Positions 22,933 to 34,430 of a DNA stretch of 64,000 nucleotides are shown piece by piece. The translations under genes and the position numbers were made by a program. This DNA is from Cyprinodon diabolis (taxonomy: Eukaryota; Chordata; Actinopteri; Cyprinodontiformes; Cyprinodontidae): NCBI GenBank assembly GCA_030533445.1, contig CM060068.1, forward strand, positions 15,157,479-15,221,478, read 5' to 3'. A model generated the notes under the pieces. That model was not told the DNA's origin. It saw only the letters and a program-made list of their open reading frames with translations, and did no database searches. Numbering within the stretch: position 1 is the stretch's first letter; each line of letters begins with the position of its first letter.

Positions 22933-23868
22933 ATGAATGCTTCAACTATTTCAGTGTTTTTTCTTTCAGGTTTGAATGACACCAGTCAGAATCAGAGATC
23001 AGCTTTATTCTTCCTCAGTTTGCTGTGTTACTGCATAACTATCTTGGTAAATATTTCTCTTATTCTGATCATCGTCTTGGACAAAGCACTACATGAACCA
23101 ATGTATATTCTACTATGTGCTTTTTGCATTAATGCACTTTATGGAACAGCAGGTTTCTATCCTAAATTTCTATGGGATCTGCTTTCTCCTATTCATGTCA
23201 TCTCTTATTCAGGCTGCCTTCTGCAGGTTCAGGTGTTGTATTCCTTTGTCTGCAGTGATCTGTCCATCCTTGCCCTTATGGCATATGATCGGTATTTGGC
23301 TATATGTCGTCCATTAGAATACCACTCTGTTATATCAGTAAGAAGGGTAATTATGCTGGCATGTTCTTTTTGGTTAACATCATTTTTTATCATTGCAGTT
23401 GGCATTTTCCTTACATCTAGATTGAAGCTATGCAGTCCATATATTAACAGACTTTACTGTGTAAACTGGAGCATTGTTTCACTGGCATGTTTTCCTAATG
23501 AAACACTGATTAATGCCATTGTTGCAAACATGACAATAATAATTTACACTACTTTTGGTTTCTGCATTGTATGGTCTTACATGTATATCATCAAAATATG
23601 TGCTAATTCTCTAGAAAATAGGAAAAAGTTTTTACAAACTTGTGTGCCCCATCTAATCTCCCTCTCCATTTTTATGTTGACTATATTGATTGATCTTATC
23701 AACATCCGACTCAGTTCCAAAGATTTATCACAGACATTGCTGAATTTTATAGCAATAGAATTTCTTGTCATTCCTCCCCTTATGAATCCACTCATTTATG
23801 GGTTTAAGCTGACTAAAGTTAGAAGAAGAATTATTGATTTTGCTACTTTTAGATTAAAAAAAATCTAA
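22933..23868 (+). CDS. Teleost odorant receptor (third copy)
   Basis: An intact 311-residue single-exon receptor and the functional sister of the nonsense-bearing second copy. N-terminal sites NAS (2-4) and NDT (15-17) can be glycosylated. PMYILLCAFC (56-65), MAYDRYLAIC (116-125), ECL2 cysteines near 167, 176 and 186, and PPLMNPLIYGFKL (281-293) are all present. Differences from the second copy are scattered, mainly in TM4-TM5 (FFIIAVGIFL) and TM5 (TTFGFCIVW), which may reflect altered ligand contacts or drift. The role is odorant detection in olfactory sensory neurons, as known for the family. The start is fixed by conservation with the first and fourth copies. Confidence 0.95.
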   Translation: MNASTISVFFLSGLNDTSQNQRSALFFLSLLCYCITILVNISLILIIVLDKALHEPMYILLCAFCINALYGTAGFYPKFLWDLLSPIHVISYSGCLLQVQVLYSFVCSDLSILALMAYDRYLAICRPLEYHSVISVRRVIMLACSFWLTSFFIIAVGIFLTSRLKLCSPYINRLYCVNWSIVSLACFPNETLINAIVANMTIIIYTTFGFCIVWSYMYIIKICANSLENRKKFLQTCVPHLISLSIFMLTILIDLINIRLSSKDLSQTLLNFIAIEFLVIPPLMNPLIYGFKLTKVRRRIIDFATFRLKKI

Positions 23869-25220
23869 GCAGACCAGTTTCAGGTGCATTAATTGGCAAT
23901 ATTTTCATATATTAATGACTTGGGTTTAGATTCTCTCAGAATATGTGTATTATTTTAATTTTTCGGACTAGTTTTTATGCATAATGGTTAATTGTAGCAG
24001 TATTTTTTTATTGTTATGCTGGGTTTTCTGCATGTGTTTACAACTAGTAATGTCCTTTGTGGCTTCAAATGCATTTATTTGCAAAATAGTTAATAATATG
24101 ATATAGAAGCAATTAAACTTCAAGCTAATGGTGTTCTGTTTAACATGGAAGAGTCTGTCAGGAATAATTTACTGTGGGGAGAAATGTGACTCCTGTGGCA
24201 AAATAAAAAAAAAATGATTTTAACTGTTAAACAGTTGAAATGTATAGGAACGTTAAGAAAAGAAAGAAAACAACTTAAAATGATCTGCAAATAACAGTTT
24301 CTGCGCCTTTACATTTATAATAGGCAAAAGCAAGGATTTAAAGTTAAATGAGCTAAAATAGAGAACATTAACAGCCTTTTATATTTCCAAAAAGTAAAAA
24401 AAAAAGGTTAATAAAGATCAAAAGAGCTTTTCAGACTCTAACTTTACCTTAGTTTAGAGTTCATGTAACTTGAAGTCAGTCTGCTCAGATGAAAAAATAA
24501 ATATGTATTAAAATAACTGGCCTCTGATAGGTAGCCACTTAATACAAAAGACTTGCCACATATTTCATTTGCTTTCACTTCTCAATAAAATGAAATTTTG
24601 ATACTTAGAATAAAACTCCACTTTGTTCACATTATAACTCTGGTTGAATTAGAGAAATGAGAACAGATTTGGATAAAAATTCAAGAGTACACAGAGCAGG
24701 ATTTCGTTCAGCTTCCAGTCAAAACCTGTAATGCTTATGCTAAAAACTTCTGCTTTCTTTCAAATGTACCAAATCTTTCACATATGTTTCTTCTTACCAT
24801 TTGAATCTTTTGTCTCTTTATCTTCTACATTTACCCATCATCCAATGCCCATCAGACCAGGATTTCAACACCCATGTAATTTAAATTGCAAATATGAGAT
24901 GTATTCATCTAAAACAACCAGCAGAGGGTGCTGTAGTTCTGGCTCCATTTAAGGATCTCTCTAAATGTCGTGTCCTTTCATGGGTTCTGTTGATGACTAT
25001 GGAGAAGCTGTCCATGGATAACAGTGAGTGTTATTGTCAATTTTCTGTAGGCTACAGTGTGTTTCTCTGTGAGACTCTAAACCCCTCAGCCCTGTGATTG
25101 TTAATTATTGTCTTTAAGAAAATCAAGTCCATTTTAGTGACTGTGTTTTAAAATATGAATATTGTGATTGTTTAATTTCTTTTGGGAGCACAGTGACGAG
25201 AACAAAAGTTACTATATGTT
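23869..25220. other. Downstream flank of the third OR, no gene
   Basis: AT-rich, colinear with 13426-14749. It holds the CTCF-like site at 24918-24931. Confidence 0.6.
24918..24931 (+). promoter_or_regulatory. CTCF-like core, copy B
   Basis: CCAGCAGAGGGTGC matches CCASYAGRKGGCRS at 13 of 14 positions (T for C at position 12). Confidence 0.35.
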
Positions 25221-25919
25221 TTACAGTTGTACATGTTTCAGAAAAATATTAAAAGTATTCAGCCCCCTCTAAGTCAATGCTTTGTGAAATTACCTTTTAC
25301 AGCAATTACCGTCTCAAGTCTTTTCTGGTATGTCTCTACTTGCTTTATGGATCTAGTGACTGAAATGTTTTAACTTTCTTCATTGCAAAACAGCTCCAGC
25401 AGATGTAGAGCATCAGTAAACATCTATTTTTAGCTCTTGCCACAGATTGCTGATTGGGTTTAGGTCTGGTCTTTGACTAGTCCATTCTAACACATGAACA
25501 CTTTCCGTTTTGAAATGTCCATTGTAGCCCTGGCTTGATGTTTAGGGTTGCTGTACTTTTCCTAGATTGGCAGGTATTTAACTCCATCTATCTTCCCATC
25601 AACTCTGACAATCTTCCCTGTCGCTGCTAAACAGAGCCACCCCTGAGCCTGATACATTTACCACCATAACTAACAGTGGGGATGGTGTGTTTAAAGTGAT
25701 TTCCAGTGTTACGTCACTACCACATATAACGTTTTGCAATTTGGCCAAAAAGTTCAGTTTGGTCTGGTCTGACCAAAGGACCTTCTTCCACATGTTTGCT
25801 GGGTTCCTAGTATGGTGTCTGGCAAACTGAAAACAATACTTATTATGGTTTTCTTTTAAGAATTGTTTTATTCTTGCCCCTGTTTTATAAAGACAATCTG
25901 TCCAATGCACAACTAATAG
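25221..25919 (-). mobile_element. Tc1-like element, uninterrupted truncated copy
   Basis: Same element as at 14750-20612 but without LTR insertions. It starts near AGTATTCAGCCCCCTC and stops abruptly after CACAACTAATAG. On the minus strand an open frame (26078-25599) includes WKKVLWSDQTK, the first catalytic Asp region of Tc1-type transposases, preceded by FARHHTRNPANM; the downstream part is out of frame. Not functional. Confidence 0.7.
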
Positions 25920-25920
25920 A

Positions 25921-25947
25921 TAATGTCCACATGATTTGTGGACATTA
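25921..25947. repeat. Perfect 11-bp inverted repeat at the block end
   Basis: TAATGTCCACA, 5-bp loop TGATT, TGTGGACATTA. It sits exactly where the Tc1-like match to copy A ends. Confidence 0.8.
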
Positions 25948-26499
25948 ATATCTAAAGAGAAGCCCCTTCCTGTGGTCAGACCCTGTAATTCAATGAAAGG
26001 ATGGAGTGAGAGTAAAAAAATATGCACGCCCAGGAGAAGGAGGGGGCCATTTGACTGGTGTTTGACTGGGAAGGGCAATTTTTGCTACTGTATCATTAAT
26101 ATGGAGTAAAATTGGGGTCATAAAGGTTGTTGTAAAAAAATAAAAGGGAAAAAAATGACATAGAAAATTACCACTTAAAAGGGGAAAAAAAACTATTTAT
26201 TTTATTGCTTATTTAACATCACGGTCTGGGAACTACAATGAAAAATAGTCTATAATATATAATTTTTAGGCCATGAATTTTAATGCCAATTGTTTTATTG
26301 AATTGCTCTCTTTCCTTTCAAATAAGCCAAATCAAAAAAATACTTTTTAGCTTATATTGAGGGTTAACATATTTGTTTTCTCTATTTTTCTCTCTCTTTC
26401 TGTTTCCCCATGCAACAAAATGACAGTAACAAAGTTGGCCTTGATTCACATAAATAACATTCCCAGGATTAAGTGACTAATGTCTTGATAACCTATCCA

Positions 26500-26875
26500 T
26501 CTCTTTATCTTTAGGAGCAGTGTCTTCCCAGGTAAAAAGTTGATCAGACATCTGCAACTGATCCAGAAAGCTGCTGTCCATGCCCTCAGCAAAACTAAGA
26601 AGTTAGAGCACCCCATTGATAAAGCCGAACACTGGCTCCCCGTATCTAAAAGGCACTTTAAAATATCTAGGTTGTCTACAGTATATGTCACTGAATGGCT
26701 CTCCATCAAAATACATTAGAGATTTGTTGTCAGTCTATCAACAGCCCAGACCTCTCAGGGTTGTCTGAGTGAAGACTATTAGGCACAACTACAACCAAAA
26801 GTGGGATTTAGAATTTACATAGTTATTATGCTCCACTAATCTGGAATAAACTCCCAGAAGACTATAAAAGTGTGG
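26500..26875 (+). mobile_element. LINE reverse-transcriptase tail fragment (L2-like)
   Basis: Plus-strand translation reads LIRHLQLIQKAAVHALSKT, then EHWLPVSKR, HFKISRLSTVY and, after stops, SGINSQK. This is the well-known C-terminal pattern (QNAAARVL.., HWLPV.., LWN.LP) of L2/CR1-group LINE proteins. Several stops and frameshifts. Confidence 0.65.
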
Positions 26876-28480
26876 AAAACCTTTAGCTTGATTTTTGCTT
26901 GATGCATCAGTCAGCTGCCAAATTGGTCTATTGCAATAGACTTTCCTCCCTGCGCACTTAGGAAAATTAATATTTATATATCTTATTAACATATCAACAT
27001 AAATATCACTACAATTAACAGATTGTGAAAAATTCTTGGGAAGAAATCACCGTAGCTCTTAGATGACAAAAAGTAGAAAGCAGCTGTGTTTCCTACTTTC
27101 TAATGTATTGTATTGTAAACTCATGTGTCAATCCAAATGTGCAGCAAGCTTCAAATGCTCAGTGCAAGATGTGCATGACAGGCCGCGAGACATCTTGGAG
27201 TCCTTTGAAGCATGCCTACTGTTGACTCAGCATGCAAGCCAGATGCCATTGATGCTCGAAAAAAATGTTCACTGTAAGGGCAGCCTGAACTTTTTCTGCT
27301 GGAAGCAGACAGTCAACCAATAAGAGAAGCTGATCCAGGAACTGTCTGGGAGACAGACACTGCATGCAAGCCGTGATCTCTGCTTCTGCAGAGCTGTAAG
27401 CATAAAACTATGAAAAATAATAAACACAAAGGGTTGAACTCCACTGATTTAGAAAAGGCAGGGATTTTTTTATGTGCAAGGAAAAAAGAGTGTTCTGATC
27501 ATTATTACTCATAATGACATGTGGCAAAACCATTTACCTACATTGACTAAAAATGTTAGTCTTCTGATTTTATATCATGACATTTGCACCACAAACCTAA
27601 ACGTTTAGATTAAATTCCCAGCTGCTATGAACAGCAGCAGGGAATCCCCAAAAATCTTACCGGCTTCAGTTTTTACAGAGAAATCCCAGCACTGTCACCC
27701 ACCAGTATGTAGGGGATCTTCCACTCCAAGCAAAAACAGAAAATTTAAGTAGGATCATAACCCTGATGAACTGACTGCACATATGACGTTTTCAGGAGGA
27801 CTTGCTTGTTTTCTAACGCCTCATAGCAAATAAAGCCAAGTCACTTATAAGGAAAAGATCACAACAGCTGAACACCTGAATCTCCAATCATCTGGAGCAT
27901 CCAAAGTCCAGAGCATCTGACTTTAAAATGCACAAACGTCCAAGTTGAGGTATTGGACGCCTGTTTGATTCTTCAGCGGGAAGGAAGCAGTTAAAGCAAT
28001 ATTTAAAACCTATATAGAATTGCCCTTAACTATTCTGTTTTGGAATGTCGTTTCACTCATATATGCTACATGAAACCTCATATGGTTTAATATATTGGTT
28101 ATCAGATTTCATAAGTTACAAGATTTCCACGCTGCATGTGAACATGCTTAGTGAATATTGCACAAAAACAATCCCTTGATTTCCCTGATAGTAATTATAC
28201 TTTTGCTTTTTTATATTATCCTTTATTAAATTTGCATCAGCTTAAAACTCTACAATTTAAAAGAATATTAATAAAATTATTGTCGGCGATAAAATTTTAC
28301 CCTTGTTTTCAGCTCATAAATGTTGTAATCTATCGTTATCCCATCCCTTTATAAGAAAATATCTGATGAAATATGTTAACTAGAAAATGCTCTTTAAACG
28401 ATTCATGCCCTCACAGGGCTATCATGTTAGCAATTTAGCAATTACTCAGGTGTGCAATAAAAGCCTCATCTCCCCCCTGA
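26876..28480. other. No gene seen before the fourth OR
   Basis: AT-rich DNA without recognisable domains or element ends. Confidence 0.5.
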
Positions 28481-28501
28481 TAAAACTTTGACTTTCAGGA
28501 A

Positions 28502-28581
28502 GCTGCAAACTTTGACCCAATCGACAGCGTCTTGCAGGGCTTGAAAAAATACTAGTTGGTTGATTTGAACTCTTTAAATAG
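28502..28581 (+). promoter_or_regulatory. Conserved upstream module of the fourth OR
   Basis: GCTGCAAACTTTGACC, CAATCGA, TTGATTTGAACT and CTTTAAATAG, in the shared order. TTTAAATA lies about 110 bp before the ATG. Confidence 0.45.
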
Positions 28582-28684
28582 TGGATGATTTTAGCTATTT
28601 CACATCTAGTGAGAGGCAAGACTGGTAACTTAAAGACTACAGAGCTGTCAAATAGCAGATATTTCTTAAACAAAAAGAAGAAAA

Positions 28685-29617
28685 ATGGAAAATGTTTCAA
28701 CAATTTCAGTGTTTTTTCTTTCAGGTTTGAATGAAACAAGTCGGACTCACAGATCAGCTCTTTTCTTCTTCAGTTTGCTCTGTTACTGCATAACCATCCT
28801 TGCAAATGTTTCTCTCATTCTGATCATCATTTTGGACAAAACATTACATGAACCAATGTATATTCTACTTTGTGCTTTTTGCTTCAATGCACTCTATGGA
28901 ACAACAGGTTTCTATCCTAAATTTCTGTGGGATCTGCTCTCTCCTGTTCATATCATCTCTTATTCAGGGTGCCTTTTTCAAACTCAGGTGTTTTACTCCT
29001 TTGCCTTCAGCGATCTCTCAATCCTTGCCTTCATGGCATATGATCGGTATCTGGCTATTTGTCATCCACTGGATTACCATTCTATCATGTCAATGAAAAT
29101 AGTGATTTGGATGACATGCTCTCTTTGGTTAACATCCTTTTTTATTATTGGAGTAAGCAGCCTTCTGACATTTAGACTGAAGCTATGCAGTCCATACATA
29201 AACAGACTTTTCTGTGTAAACTGGAGCATCGTGTCACTGGCATGTTTTCCTAAAGAAACCTCAATTAATGGCATTGTTGGAAACATTACAATAATAATTT
29301 TTATATTTCTTGGCTTTTACATTATTTGGTCTTACATGTATATCATCAAAATATGTTACAATTCAATGGAAAAGAGGGCAAAATTCATGCAAACCTGTTT
29401 ACCGCATTTAATTTCTTTATCTGCCTGTATTATGACTATACTGATTGATATCATTAATAATCGACGTAGTTTTAAAGATTTACCGCAGGCTTTGCAGAAT
29501 TTTATAGCAATGGAATTTCTTGTTGTTCCTCCCCTCATGAATCCGCTCATTTATGGCTTTAAGTTGACAAAAATTAGAAGAAGAATTATAGATTTTCTTA
29601 CAATGAAATATATTTGA
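28685..29617 (+). CDS. Teleost odorant receptor (fourth copy)
   Basis: An intact 310-residue receptor, one residue longer at the N-terminus than the others (MENVS) and shorter at the C-terminus. Motifs: NVS and NET sites in the N-terminus, PMYILLCAFC, MAYDRYLAIC followed by HPLDYH (the others have RPLEYH or RPLKYH), the ECL2 pattern LKLCSPYINRLFCVNWSIVSLACFP, and VPPLMNPLIYGFKL in TM7. It stands alone, outside the duplicated blocks, and has clearly diverged from them, especially in TM3 (FQTQVFYSFAFS) and TM4-5 (FFIIGVSSLLTF). Expected to be an olfactory GPCR. Confidence 0.95.
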   Translation: MENVSTISVFFLSGLNETSRTHRSALFFFSLLCYCITILANVSLILIIILDKTLHEPMYILLCAFCFNALYGTTGFYPKFLWDLLSPVHIISYSGCLFQTQVFYSFAFSDLSILAFMAYDRYLAICHPLDYHSIMSMKIVIWMTCSLWLTSFFIIGVSSLLTFRLKLCSPYINRLFCVNWSIVSLACFPKETSINGIVGNITIIIFIFLGFYIIWSYMYIIKICYNSMEKRAKFMQTCLPHLISLSACIMTILIDIINNRRSFKDLPQALQNFIAMEFLVVPPLMNPLIYGFKLTKIRRRIIDFLTMKYI

Positions 29618-30340
29618 ATTTAATCAGATTTTTCAGATGCAATAATAAGCAGAAGGTCCATAAACAAAGCATTTGCCCCTATTCTTGCCCTTATTTATTC
29701 TTCAATGTTTGTTTTTTTCAATACCCATATTGATTTTAATTATTGATGGCAAATATCAAACCTACTCACACATAAAGGATGATGATCTTGGTCATATAAC
29801 TGCAAAAAAACCAATTGCTTTGTACAAGCCTTTAAAGTCGCAGCAAATTTTATTTCAATAAATTATTTATACCTGTAAACAAAAGATTGACTGTTTATTC
29901 TATGCTTTCCAATAAAATGTGTCTCTATAATTTCAGATGTGTTGATTTAACATAATAAGAATTTTCACTATAACCTACACTGCTTTGTTATGACTGGCCC
30001 TGTTTAGTCTTCTGGGTTGAGGGGACCAGGGACTGACTCTCAAAGGCCACATTGTTTATCGGTGTATCGTATGGCAACACTATATGTTGTGATAACTGTG
30101 CCCACTGGGTATGACTTGAAAGTAGTTGTAGAGTGAAAAGGCAAAGTAGTAAAACATTGCTACTTGACCTAAACTGCACTCTTTAGTCTATCCTTACATG
30201 TACATCAACACGTTAACTCAGTGGTATTAAACACAAAGGTAGAACATCATGTTAGATATTTAGCAGCTAAGTGAACAGCAAAGAAAAAAACTAAAGAATA
30301 AATAATGAAAAACAAGATGTTATGATGCTGATGAGGTAAC
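29618..30340. other. No gene seen
   Basis: AT-rich sequence following the fourth OR. No element recognised before the hAT repeat. Confidence 0.5.
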
Positions 30341-31322
30341 CAGCAGTGGACGAAGTACTCAAAAGTAGTAGGCCTACTTGAGTAAAAGTATTGATACTCA
30401 TAGTCAAATGTTACTCAACTTAAAACAAAAGTTACTCTGTCAAACATCTACGTGAGTTAAAGTATTGAAGAACTGACAAATATTTAGCTTGTCAAAAGTA
30501 AATGCATTTTCAACTACTTAAATATTAGACTTAGACTTAGACAGATTTATTTGTCATTTTGTTTGCACAAGTATAAATCAAAAAGAAATTTCCTTTGGAA
30601 CAGCTCTCTGGACATATATAATCTATTAGAAAGCACAAATTATATTTTCTAATATCAGTACATTTCAGTTTAATTTTCTGAGTAGTGTTTTTTAAAAGAA
30701 CCTTGTAACTTTCAGAAACCATGTAGAACAACCTGCTATAAATTCTACACCACTTGCACAGAACTTCAGCATAAAAAACAGCAAAAACCAAGAACAGCTA
30801 TTTTGATCTTTGTTTGTTATTCAAAATCAAAGTAAAAAGAAAACAGAAGTGTCTTGATTGTCCTCACACTTTCATAATGGAATACAGGTTTAAGATTGAA
30901 TCTATTACCACAAAGAAACCGCAATTACAATTTGAGATCTCATCCATCTGAACAATTTGGCCACATGGGAACAACTCACGCCATGATAAAATGTATATAC
31001 TGCAAAAATCTGCCCTGTGAGTTTCTCACATTGTAGAATGTATTGGAAGTCTCTAAAACATTTGTGTCCAAATTCAATCCTAAGGGCTTCTATCTTACAT
31101 GTTGAAATTACATTTCAAGAAAGAAAAACTGCACCAGTGGATTAACCTGAGCCAATGTGAACAAGTAAATGGCAGCTCCCTGAAATGTAGTGGGGTAAGA
31201 ACAATATTGACTTTGAAATGTAGTGGAGTAAAAGTACCCATACCAAAAATTACTCAAGTAAAGCTACTCAAATAGTACTTCAGTACAGTAATAAAGTAAA
31301 TTTGATTTACTTTCCACCACCG
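30341..31322. mobile_element. Non-autonomous hAT element, 982 bp
   Basis: Ends CAGCAGTGGA and, inverted, CGGTGGTGGA. Long imperfect inverted subterminal stretches share AAGTACT, ACTTGAGTA and GAGTAAAAGTA motifs typical of a common fish hAT family. Flanks GAGGTAAC (30333-30340) and GGGGTAAC (31323-31330) are an 8-bp duplication with one mismatch. The interior from about 30530 holds another dispersed repeat (AGACAGATTTATTTGTCATT). No transposase. Confidence 0.75.
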
Positions 31323-31330
31323 GGGGTAAC

Positions 31331-32955
31331 TAAATGCAAAAGTCTCTAAGGCAAACCGAAGCTCTTTAACAGAAAAACTTAAGATAACTTGGATGAAAGA
31401 AACAGAAATCGAGCAAAGGATGCATGAAAAACTAACAGCTTAAATGCTACCTGCAGGCAGGTGAGGCAGTTAGAAGAGAAATGGCCTTGAAAGGACTATT
31501 GCTGCAATTAACACTCTTGTTTCTGCTTGTTCTTTAACATACAACACGTCCTTTTGTGTTTTTTAGCTTCTGTTTGTCTCCTTAAAGCCCAGTCGGTCAC
31601 AGGGTATGGCTCCATCCATTGGACCAGGTTCAGATTGAGATTGGTTCATATTAGGACGGAGTTGTCCTCTGTTGCTACAGCCATGCATATTATGAGGGAT
31701 TGCTGCAAAGTTAATGGCACACTGCAATCAACAGTCCACGGTCCCTACATGCATATTCAGGACAGCATATTTTTTTCACATCACTGAAAATGCTAGCAAA
31801 TTTGAAAAATAACCTAAACTGTGTTTTTTTATAACTTCGATTGAATTGAAATGTGCATTATTGATGTCTGTATGTTTGGACTGAGCTGCCAATATACATC
31901 AATTAAATCTAACTTGCAAAGGGATTGAGGCGACATATGCAGAAGTGTGCATAGTTAGGGTCAGAAATTATTTGGACTAGACATAGGTGAGAGATAAACT
32001 TGATGACATGTTAAAGAGGATGTGACAATGGCTGAAAAACCTGGGAAGGATATTTACATGTAAAGTGAGGGAGGAACAGGCCAGTGGAGTAATCTGAATA
32101 CAGCAGACTTTGCATTCAGATATAGTCTGAAGAGCAGAGGCTCAAGTACTGAGGGAAAACATACAAAATCAGCTAAGAGAAGGGTGAAAGATAGCTGATC
32201 ATATAGCAACAAAGAAACATAGGGATCCATGGACATATCTAATATAGCACTTAAGAAAATGTGCAAGTGATCACAACAACATTTCCCTTTCAGATTATGG
32301 CTGAAAATGCAGTCGTTGTTCCTTATCACAATGCAATTCCCTTAACCCTGTCCCATAAAGATCGGTGCAGAACCTACATAATGAATGCCTTTCCAATGGT
32401 TTGAATGAGGCACTGCATTAATGAATGGATGTAAATAATAACAAATCACTATTTTTTTTTAAATGGTATTTCTCTTACAGTTATTTATTCTTTTTATGGA
32501 TTCCTATTTCCTATGCTATAAAAATATATGCTTTGGTTGACAATAATCTCTAAATATCCCAGTAGAATAAATTCCTTTTGACTTAAATGTCAGAATAGTT
32601 TGGCTTTATCACCTTGCTAATTTTCATTTCATTCATTCATGCTGACTTCTAAACTTATAACTTGCATGTATTCTTCTATATTAGTGGTTGAGGAAGTTTA
32701 TGCCCCTTTATCAGTATCTGTTTTTGGAGCATTAATTTGATAATTCCAACAGGCTATATAAAATGATGCATGCTAAATTTTATTCTATAGAATTAACTTA
32801 TTTGTAACCGCTGTTATTTTTACTCCACAGTTTTTATGCTGCTTTGAGGTGTTTTTTATTACATTGTTTTGGTATGTTTAGGTCAAGGTACTGTTTGTAT
32901 TATAAATTGATGTGTTGTTTGGTGAAATATTTATTTATTTCGAAGACGTTGTTTG
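31331..32955. other. No gene seen
   Basis: A short open frame at 31527-31787 has no recognised domain. The rest is AT-rich without element ends that I can support. Confidence 0.45.
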
Positions 32956-33632
32956 TGTAATGACTCAGAACAGAGGGACCCGGTATTCAGGCCAGACAGA
33001 CAGCTGGAGAACTTCAAAAGTGTTTCTTAAAACAATAACGGATCGGAGCTGCAGGTGCTAGGGCATCTAAGGTAGGTCACTCTGGAGAGAGGAAACACAG
33101 GTTAATGACCACGAAAACCTGATGGAGGATGATCTGAATGCATGAGTCACCATCCTGGTCTAGAGTTCAGTCCATGCCCAGAGAACGAGCCGGTCAGCTA
33201 GCAAGACAAGACTGCTCTTGCCACAGAGAGTTCCAGCTGCTGAAGAATTTAAGGACACAGAACTCACAGGAGATCAGATCCGAACAGATGAAGGAATGTC
33301 GGATAATCCAGAGGGTATAGTCAAGAGGCAGATCCAGGTTCAGTCCATAATAGAATCCAACAAAATCTGAAGACAGGTCAGGCAAACAGATCAGACAGGG
33401 GCAGGCAGGCTCAAAGGTCCGAATCCAGAAAATGGGTCAGGATCAGATCATCAGAACACTATTAGTAATTCTAGAAAAACTCTCACAATTGGCTCAAGAA
33501 TAATCTGGCACTGACGATTGGGAGCAAGTCATTTAAATAGATAATGGCACAAATGGATATGATGAGTAGTAATGAGAAACTGGGCAAATAAAATAAATAA
33601 ATAAGCCAGTCATCAGCACCAAGATCATGACA
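32956..33632 (-). mobile_element. Solo LTR (family B), 677 bp, perfect target duplication
   Basis: On the minus strand it runs from TGTCATGATCTTGG (33632) to GAGTCATTACA (32956), with TG...CA ends and exact GTTTG flanks (32951-32955 and 33633-33637). TATTTAAAT near its 5' third is a possible TATA box, and the GCTGTCTGTCTGGCC text near the 3' end is usual in fish gypsy LTRs. A relative is at 7970-8425, and a shared segment is at 1085-1170. Confidence 0.85.
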
Positions 33633-33637
33633 GTTTG

Positions 33638-33963
33638 GGTGGACGATTGGTTTAGAAGTTTGTTGTGTACAGTAATTGCTCTGGTCCATCCTTCTGCACT
33701 GATGTATTTCCCGTCTGCCTGTGGTTCCCCCTTTAGATCCTTCCTGCCTATCTGGTGCTGTGGAATCAATGTTCCCTTCCCAAAGCAGCAAACTTCCACA
33801 AAGGCAAAAGCTGCACTGCTTGATACAAAGGTTAGTGGCTATCTGGAAATCCCAAGGCTACTGTAGGATTTCCAACATTTAGCAGAGAAGCATGTCAGTC
33901 ACTCTAAGAGAGTTGGTTAAGAGCTGAGGCACATCTTAACCAATGTTCATGTTGTTGTTGTTT
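33638..33963. other. Unassigned sequence before the OR pseudogene
   Basis: No frame or element recognised. Confidence 0.4.
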
Positions 33964-34430
33964 TTTTCCAGGTTAAATTGAAACAAAAGATTTCAGGTCT
34001 CATTTGTTTTTCCTCCCATTCATGTTATTTTCTTTGTGAATGTTTGTCCTGTTTTGACAGTAATCTTGGTAAATTGACTCTATGAACCAATGTATATTTA
34101 GTTGTGTGCGTGTTGCATGAATTCCCTTCATGGAACAGCAGGTTTCTATTCCAAATTCCTGCGGGATCTGCTCTCTCCTGCCCATGTCATCTCTCATTCA
34201 GGCTTTAGGCTCACTTATTGTACTCATTTGCCTGCAGTGATCTATCCATCCTTGCTCTCATTGCATATGACCAGTATGTGGCTATATGTCTACCTCTGGA
34301 ATGCCACTCTGTCATGACGAAGCAATGACTCACCATTTAGTTTGTCTCACTTGGTTATCACCTTTCTGGATAAAAACTGTAACAACTATTCTTATAGAAT
34401 GAAGCTATGCAGACCATATTTAAACATATT
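33964..34430 (+). pseudogene. Odorant receptor pseudogene (fifth copy), truncated
   Basis: Matches the OR copies from the codons after the start to ECL2. The TM2 entry reads PMYI then TAG. GFYSKFLRDLLSPAHVISHSG is recognisable, as is the DRY region as AYDQYVAIC, with Arg replaced by Gln. It ends after MKLCRPY, so TM5-TM7 are lost. It carries deletions (for example between TM1 and TM2 and in TM3) and several frame changes. Confidence 0.85.

Larger units (their letters stand above)
22371..25240 (+). repeat. Duplicated OR block, copy B
   Basis: Partner of 11926-14785. The match begins at TGGTATCAGATAAGAC, directly after unrelated sequence following a LINE fragment. It continues past 25240 into the Tc1-like element up to about 25919. 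Copy B keeps the Tc1-like part uninterrupted. Confidence 0.9.

Noticed and set aside
31527..31787. 86-codon frame with a hydrophobic start as a secreted protein
   Set aside because: Only one short frame, with no homologue recognised and no splice or promoter evidence.
32956..33632. Reading the family B solo LTR in plus orientation because AATAAA occurs near its right end
   Set aside because: The A-rich run is repetitive (AAATAAATAAATAA). The TATTTAAAT box, the 3' end text and the shared segment by the minus-strand gypsy at 1-1170 favour the minus strand. Orientation remains less certain than the boundaries.
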